Positions 24,718-28,264 of a DNA stretch of 28,264 nt are shown here, piece after piece. Every line of letters begins with the position of its first letter. Position 1 is the first letter of the stretch. The stretch comes from JAHEJB01 sp037969195 (GTDB taxonomy: Bacteria > Bacteroidota > Rhodothermia > Rhodothermales > Rubricoccaceae), in the NCBI GenBank assembly GCA_037969195.1, contig JBBKWZ010000008.1, positions 1 to 28,264 of the forward strand, given 5' to 3'. The position numbers were made by a program, and so were the translations under genes. The notes under the pieces were generated by a model. It worked only from the letters and a program-made list of their open reading frames with translations, was not told the origin of the DNA and ran no database searches.

Positions 24718-25563
24718 CTAGTTGAGGTTGGCTGCAAAAAATGCTACGACCCTGCTCCAGGCATCGTCAGCGGCTTCAGCGTTGTAGCGACCGCCGGAGG
24801 GATTGGCAAACGCATGATCGGCGTTCGGGTAAATGTGGACTTCCCCTTCTTTGCCCAGCTCATCCAGCGCCATCCCGAATTCTCGAACCTGCTCGACGGG
24901 AATGCCTTCGTCATCTTCTCCGAAGAAACCCAGAATCGGCATTTGGAGAGTTGCCAGATGGCTTTGATCGGTGTCGAGTTGGCCATAGTAAATGACGGCC
25001 CCGTCCAGCTCTGACGGCAAAGCCAGTGCGGTCCGTAGCGACCATCCACCACCGAAGCACCAGCCGATTGAAGCAACGGACGGCGCACCCCATTCTTCAG
25101 TAAGAAAAGCGTAGGCCTGCTTCAGATTATCAGTCAACGCCGCCTCGTTTTCCATCGCTTCCTGCATGTATTGGTATGCGGCTTCGCGGTCCTCAGCAAC
25201 CTGTCCGCTGTACAAATCCACCGCCAAGGCTGTGTAGCCAAGGGCCGCAATCTTCTCCGCCATTGAGCGGATGTTGTCATTCAATCCCCACCATTCCTGT
25301 ATGACAATGACGCCCGGCAGGGAACCCTCGGCATTGTTGGGGCGCACCAAATATCCCGTTACCCCGTTGCCACCGACCGTTGCATAGACCACGTCCTCGC
25401 CAGTTACGTCCAGCGTATCTGTTCCTGCGAGTGTAGCCGAAGCAACGGGCGTGTCTTCCGCATGCTCGTTGTTCATCCGGTCGGCGTATTCATCGTTCGC
25501 ATCGTCCGGTTGGCAGGCAGAGAAAACAAAGAGGAAGGAAACAATGATGACGGCAAAACGCAT
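24718..25563 (-). CDS. Dienelactone hydrolase family lipoprotein
   Basis: 281 residues from ATG at 25563 (MRFAVIIVSFLFVFSACQPD), a lipoprotein signal with lipobox FSAC and lipidated Cys17; an upstream extension of the frame lacks a signal. The alpha/beta hydrolase fold shows VIQEWWGLND, the nucleophile Cys169 in GWCFGGG (the cysteine in place of serine is typical of the family), acid Asp217 or Asp218 (FFGEDDEG), and His250 (YPNADHAF). Such enzymes open lactone rings or act as esterases; the substrate here is unknown. Being a lipoprotein it acts at the membrane outside the cytoplasm. Divergent from the kinase-like membrane gene. Confidence 0.92.
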   Translation of the reverse strand: MRFAVIIVSFLFVFSACQPDDANDEYADRMNNEHAEDTPVASATLAGTDTLDVTGEDVVYATVGGNGVTGYLVRPNNAEGSLPGVIVIQEWWGLNDNIRSMAEKIAALGYTALAVDLYSGQVAEDREAAYQYMQEAMENEAALTDNLKQAYAFLTEEWGAPSVASIGWCFGGGWSLRTALALPSELDGAVIYYGQLDTDQSHLATLQMPILGFFGEDDEGIPVEQVREFGMALDELGKEGEVHIYPNADHAFANPSGGRYNAEAADDAWSRVVAFFAANLN

Positions 25564-25637
25564 GGGACTGAGGTGTGATCGGTTAGAAGCAGAGGGTTGT
25601 GGAACCCCGTAGCTTGCTTCTTTTGTTTCCGAGTCCA

Positions 25638-26273
25638 TTGAACAAGCTCGTCCTCTCCTATTCCGCTGAGGTCAAACGCAAGGCGATCCACCTGCCCGCG
25701 TTGGCGATGCCTATTGGTTTGTTGATCGCCGGGCGTCCGACTGCGCTCTGGGTTCTTGTTCCTCTCTCCGTTTTTGCGCTGACGGCTGACATCGCAAGGC
25801 AACGAATCGAACCCGTTCATAGGCGCGCCCTGGAGTTCTTCCGACCACTCATGCGCCCGGAAGAACTCCCGCCATTCGGCGGCCCACTTGTTCTCAATGG
25901 AGCGACGTGGATGATTCTTTGTGCCACGCTTTGCACTGTGTTGTACGAAGTACCCATAGCTGCCGCCGCACTGATTATGCTGATTCTCGGCGATAGCGCT
26001 GCCGCTCTAATCGGAAGGCGCTACGGAAAACATGCATTGCCGCGGTCCGAGAAATCGTGGGAAGGATCTATCGCATTCATACTCGTCGCAGCAATCGCCT
26101 CGTTGCCACTAACACTGGCAGGTCTCATGGTTTCTATTGGCCATTTCCCGCTCTCCCTTCTACAAATTGGAGTCGGCGCACTCGTGGCGACCATGGCCGA
26201 GGCGCTTCCACTGCCTCTGAACGATAACATCCGCGTACCGATTTTGGCCGGACTTGCCATGACGTTCGTCTAA
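25638..26273 (+). CDS. Diacylglycerol/polyprenol kinase or CDP-DAG-synthase-like membrane protein
   Basis: 211 residues from TTG 25638 (NKLVLSYSAEVKRKAIHLPA); a GTG start at 25599 would add 13 residues, and which is used is unclear. The beginning (EVKRKAIHL) and the motifs GDSAAALIGRRYG (118-130), KSWEGS (139-144) and EALPLPLNDN (188-197) are those of the SEC59/dolichol-kinase and phosphatidate-cytidylyltransferase superfamily. Several hydrophobic helices fit an inner-membrane protein. It uses CTP in the family; the lipid substrate cannot be decided here. Confidence 0.85.
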   Translation: MNKLVLSYSAEVKRKAIHLPALAMPIGLLIAGRPTALWVLVPLSVFALTADIARQRIEPVHRRALEFFRPLMRPEELPPFGGPLVLNGATWMILCATLCTVLYEVPIAAAALIMLILGDSAAALIGRRYGKHALPRSEKSWEGSIAFILVAAIASLPLTLAGLMVSIGHFPLSLLQIGVGALVATMAEALPLPLNDNIRVPILAGLAMTFV

Positions 26274-26335
26274 CGCCGAAACTATCAGATCCTAACTTCC
26301 GTCCCTAGCTCACGAACGATTCCCGGTTCACGCCC

Positions 26336-26887
26336 ATGGAAACACTTGCCGCAGGTGCCCTTCTCGTCGCCGAGCCCCCGATGGCGGATCCGAATTTCAA
26401 GCGGTCGGTGATCCTGTTGTGTGAGCATTCGGACGAAGGCTCGTTCGGGCTGGTTCTCAACAAACCGTCGCCCATGCTGTTGTCCGAGGTATCGGGACTC
26501 AAGCTTCCCGACGGACTCCAGCTCGGAGTTGGCGGGCCCGTTCAGCCCGACACCCTGCACTTCATTCATCCGTTTGGGGAGCAGGTTGAGGGAGCGCTTC
26601 CGGTTGCGGAGGACATCTGGTGGGGCGGCAGTCTTGAGTCGCTATTGGCGGGCATCGATGACGGGCAGGTGGATGCCACGGATGTTCGCTTCTTCCTCGG
26701 CTACTCGGGATGGGGCGAAGGACAACTGGAGGAGGAAGTCGATGAAGGCGGCTGGATCGTTCTATCGGCGACAGATTCGCTGGTTTTTGCAGAAGGTGAC
26801 GACCAGCTCTGGCGCGAAATTCTCCGGCGCCTTGGTGGCGAGTACGCGCTGCTCTCTACGTTTCCTGATAATCCGCGGATGAACTGA
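26336..26887 (+). CDS. yqgE: YqgE/AlgH family protein
   Basis: 183 residues starting METLAAGALLVAEPPMADPN, with the family landmarks FKRSVILLCEHSDEGSFGLV, LNKPS, GGPVQPDTLHFIH and FFLGYSGWGEGQLEEE. Length is normal. The biochemical role of this family is not settled; AlgH is linked to alginate regulation in Pseudomonas. The stop (26885-26887) directly abuts the stop of the convergent cysteine desulfurase. Confidence 0.95.
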   Translation: METLAAGALLVAEPPMADPNFKRSVILLCEHSDEGSFGLVLNKPSPMLLSEVSGLKLPDGLQLGVGGPVQPDTLHFIHPFGEQVEGALPVAEDIWWGGSLESLLAGIDDGQVDATDVRFFLGYSGWGEGQLEEEVDEGGWIVLSATDSLVFAEGDDQLWREILRRLGGEYALLSTFPDNPRMN

Positions 26888-28066
26888 CTACGTCGTGGCA
26901 ATCATCCTGCTCACGACCTCGGACAGTTTTCTGATCGCGAAGTCTACATCATCAACTGTGGTCGTCTTCCCCAGCGAGAACCGCACGGTCGCGGCGGCTG
27001 TCTCCAACGGCACTCCCATCGCCAACAACACATGGCTGGGTTCAATAGCACCGCTCGTACAGGCACTCCCACTGCTGACGTAGACACCCGCGACATCGAG
27101 GCCTAGGAGTAGCATTTCGCCGTCGAGAGCGCGGCCATGTGTGGGAGGAAACGAAACGTTCAGAATGTGGGGGGTAACGGGCGTGGCGTTGGGATGAAAG
27201 CCTTCGAGCGGCGTGCTGAATTGAACCGCCTCGCCAAGCGCGTTTCGGCTGCCGTCGGCCAGACGAAATTGAAGGTCAGCGAGCCTTTTCGATTCGCCTG
27301 CGCGAGCCTTCTCAGCGCGAACCAGCGCCTCCGCAAATCCTACGGCTGCCGCGACGTTCTCAGTACCACCGCGGCGTTTTCGTTCTTGCGCGCCGCCTGT
27401 AATAATCGGGTTAAATGGTGTCCCTGCGCGCACGTAGAGAATTCCGATTCCCTTGGGTCCGTAGATCTTGTGACCCGAAAGCGAAAGTAGATCGATGCCC
27501 AACGCATCGACATCTAACGGAATCATCCCCGCGGCCTGAACGGCGTCCGTGTGGAGCAAAGCCCCGTGATGGTGGACGAGTTCGGCAAGCTCGCGGATTG
27601 GGGAAATCGTCCCGACTTCGTTGTTCACGAGCATGATCGAAACAAGGCCTGTGCTAGGCGAGATAGCCTCGGCGATCTCTTCGACAACAACAGATCCGGT
27701 GCCGTCTGGCGCCAGCACGGTTACAGCTCCTCCTCTCTCTTTGAACGCCTCTGCCGTGCGTAAAACAGCCTCGTGCTCCGCTGCGGACGTGATCAGCCCT
27801 TTCTTCTCCGACGCGTTGAGCACACCCCTGATCGCCGCGTTGTCCGACTCCGTTCCGCCACTCGTGAAAACTACTCCCGCGGGCTCACAGTTCAGAACGG
27901 ATGCTACGCGGTCGCGCGCATCCTCAAGCGCCACCTTCGCCTTTCGTCCAAGCGCATGCACCGACGAGGCATTGCCGTAGTGCTCGGTGAGATAAGGATG
28001 CATCACTTCCAACACCGCTCGGTCGAGCGGAGTTGTTGCGGCGTTGTCCAGGTAGGTGGTGCGCAT
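26888..28066 (-). CDS. Cysteine desulfurase (NifS/IscS family)
   Basis: 392 residues from ATG at 28066 (MRTTYLDNAATTPLD). PLP enzyme of fold type I: His98 (SAAEHEAVL), Asp174 region (LHTDAVQAAG), PLP lysine Lys200 (LSGHKIYGPKG), and the catalytic Cys336 (VSSGSACTSG) on the flexible loop. The short-loop SSGSACTSG sequence is that of group I (NifS/IscS) enzymes. It releases sulfur from cysteine for Fe-S cluster and other thiocofactor assembly. No iscU or other isc gene adjoins it, so I leave nifS versus iscS open. Divergent from murA. Confidence 0.94.
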   Translation of the reverse strand: MRTTYLDNAATTPLDRAVLEVMHPYLTEHYGNASSVHALGRKAKVALEDARDRVASVLNCEPAGVVFTSGGTESDNAAIRGVLNASEKKGLITSAAEHEAVLRTAEAFKERGGAVTVLAPDGTGSVVVEEIAEAISPSTGLVSIMLVNNEVGTISPIRELAELVHHHGALLHTDAVQAAGMIPLDVDALGIDLLSLSGHKIYGPKGIGILYVRAGTPFNPIITGGAQERKRRGGTENVAAAVGFAEALVRAEKARAGESKRLADLQFRLADGSRNALGEAVQFSTPLEGFHPNATPVTPHILNVSFPPTHGRALDGEMLLLGLDVAGVYVSSGSACTSGAIEPSHVLLAMGVPLETAAATVRFSLGKTTTVDDVDFAIRKLSEVVSRMIATT

Positions 28067-28211
28067 AGGCTAAATCGGCTCTCTTACTCTTTACGTGGAA
28101 GAGAGCTGCTCTTCGGAACGTAGAAGCTACAAGCCGGATTCCAGAAACCTGCGTCCGCCGCGCGCTGCTCAGTCCCTAACTTCTCGGGCATTCTCTGCAC
28201 CTCTCCCCAAC

Positions 28212-28264
28212 ATGGACAAACTCGTAATCCAGGGCGGCAGGCCTCTCAAAGGCCGGCTGCACGT
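28212..28264 (+). CDS. murA: UDP-GlcNAc enolpyruvyl transferase, 5' end only
   Basis: The first 17 codons (MDKLVIQGGRPLKGRLH) from ATG 28212 match the conserved N-terminus of MurA, the first committed enzyme of peptidoglycan precursor synthesis. The rest is outside the window. The 145 bases between this start and the cysteine desulfurase start must hold both divergent promoters; I see no clear box. Confidence 0.85.
   Translation, partial: MDKLVIQGGRPLKGRLH

Overview
The window looks like chromosomal DNA of a moderately GC-rich bacterium from the Rhodothermota/Bacteroidota assemblage (Salinibacter/Rhodothermus-like). The pointers are a C-terminal type IX secretion sorting domain, a HU-like (CCDC81-type) plus SPOR fusion protein, a propeller/Y_Y_Y sensor kinase, a TonB-dependent receptor with an N-terminal carboxypeptidase-regulatory-like domain, few recognisable Shine-Dalgarno sequences, and tightly packed genes. 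The taxonomic call is an inference from gene content only.

Layout. (1) 1-6966, plus strand: a five-gene cell-envelope operon with a 5'-truncated TPR protein, an outer-membrane beta-barrel candidate, an HU-like/TM/SPOR protein, ExbB/TolQ and ExbD/TolR. (2) 6963-15077: a region bracketed by two direct copies of the 3' part of yifB/comM. The left copy (6963-7460) is only the C-terminal third; the right copy (13524-15077) is full length. Between them lie a double-HTH regulator, a very degenerate third yifB relic, a FecA-like TonB receptor with palindromes in its promoter, a frameshifted small gene, and a secreted protein made of seven DUF5666-like repeats. I interpret this as an acquired segment that entered at yifB. 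(3) 15137-18651, minus strand: a redox module of an FAD/NAD(P) oxidoreductase, a membrane polyferredoxin of the NapH/NosR type, and a diheme cytochrome c with a His/Asp-rich tail. (4) 18694-20343: nadK, then tRNA-Asp and tRNA-Phe on the minus strand with a good terminator, then a stand-alone CheY-like receiver. (5) 20433-23903: its likely partner, a large propeller-type histidine kinase. (6) 24076-28264: core genes thiE, a dienelactone-hydrolase lipoprotein, a polyprenol/diacylglycerol kinase-like membrane protein, yqgE, a NifS/IscS-type cysteine desulfurase, and the first 17 codons of murA.

How the genes fit together. The ExbB/ExbD pair with TPR, SPOR and barrel partners suggests a Tol-like envelope machine. 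The iron-receptor segment would draw on an ExbBD-type motor and probably responds to a metal-dependent repressor. The FAD/Fe-S/cytochrome genes could form one electron-transfer chain from NAD(P)H across the membrane to a periplasmic c-type cytochrome. The most unusual feature is the yifB direct repeat, with its abrupt change in sequence divergence: it reads like the footprint of an integration that swapped the 3' end of the target gene and left the old end behind. No integrase or transposase gene is present in the window.
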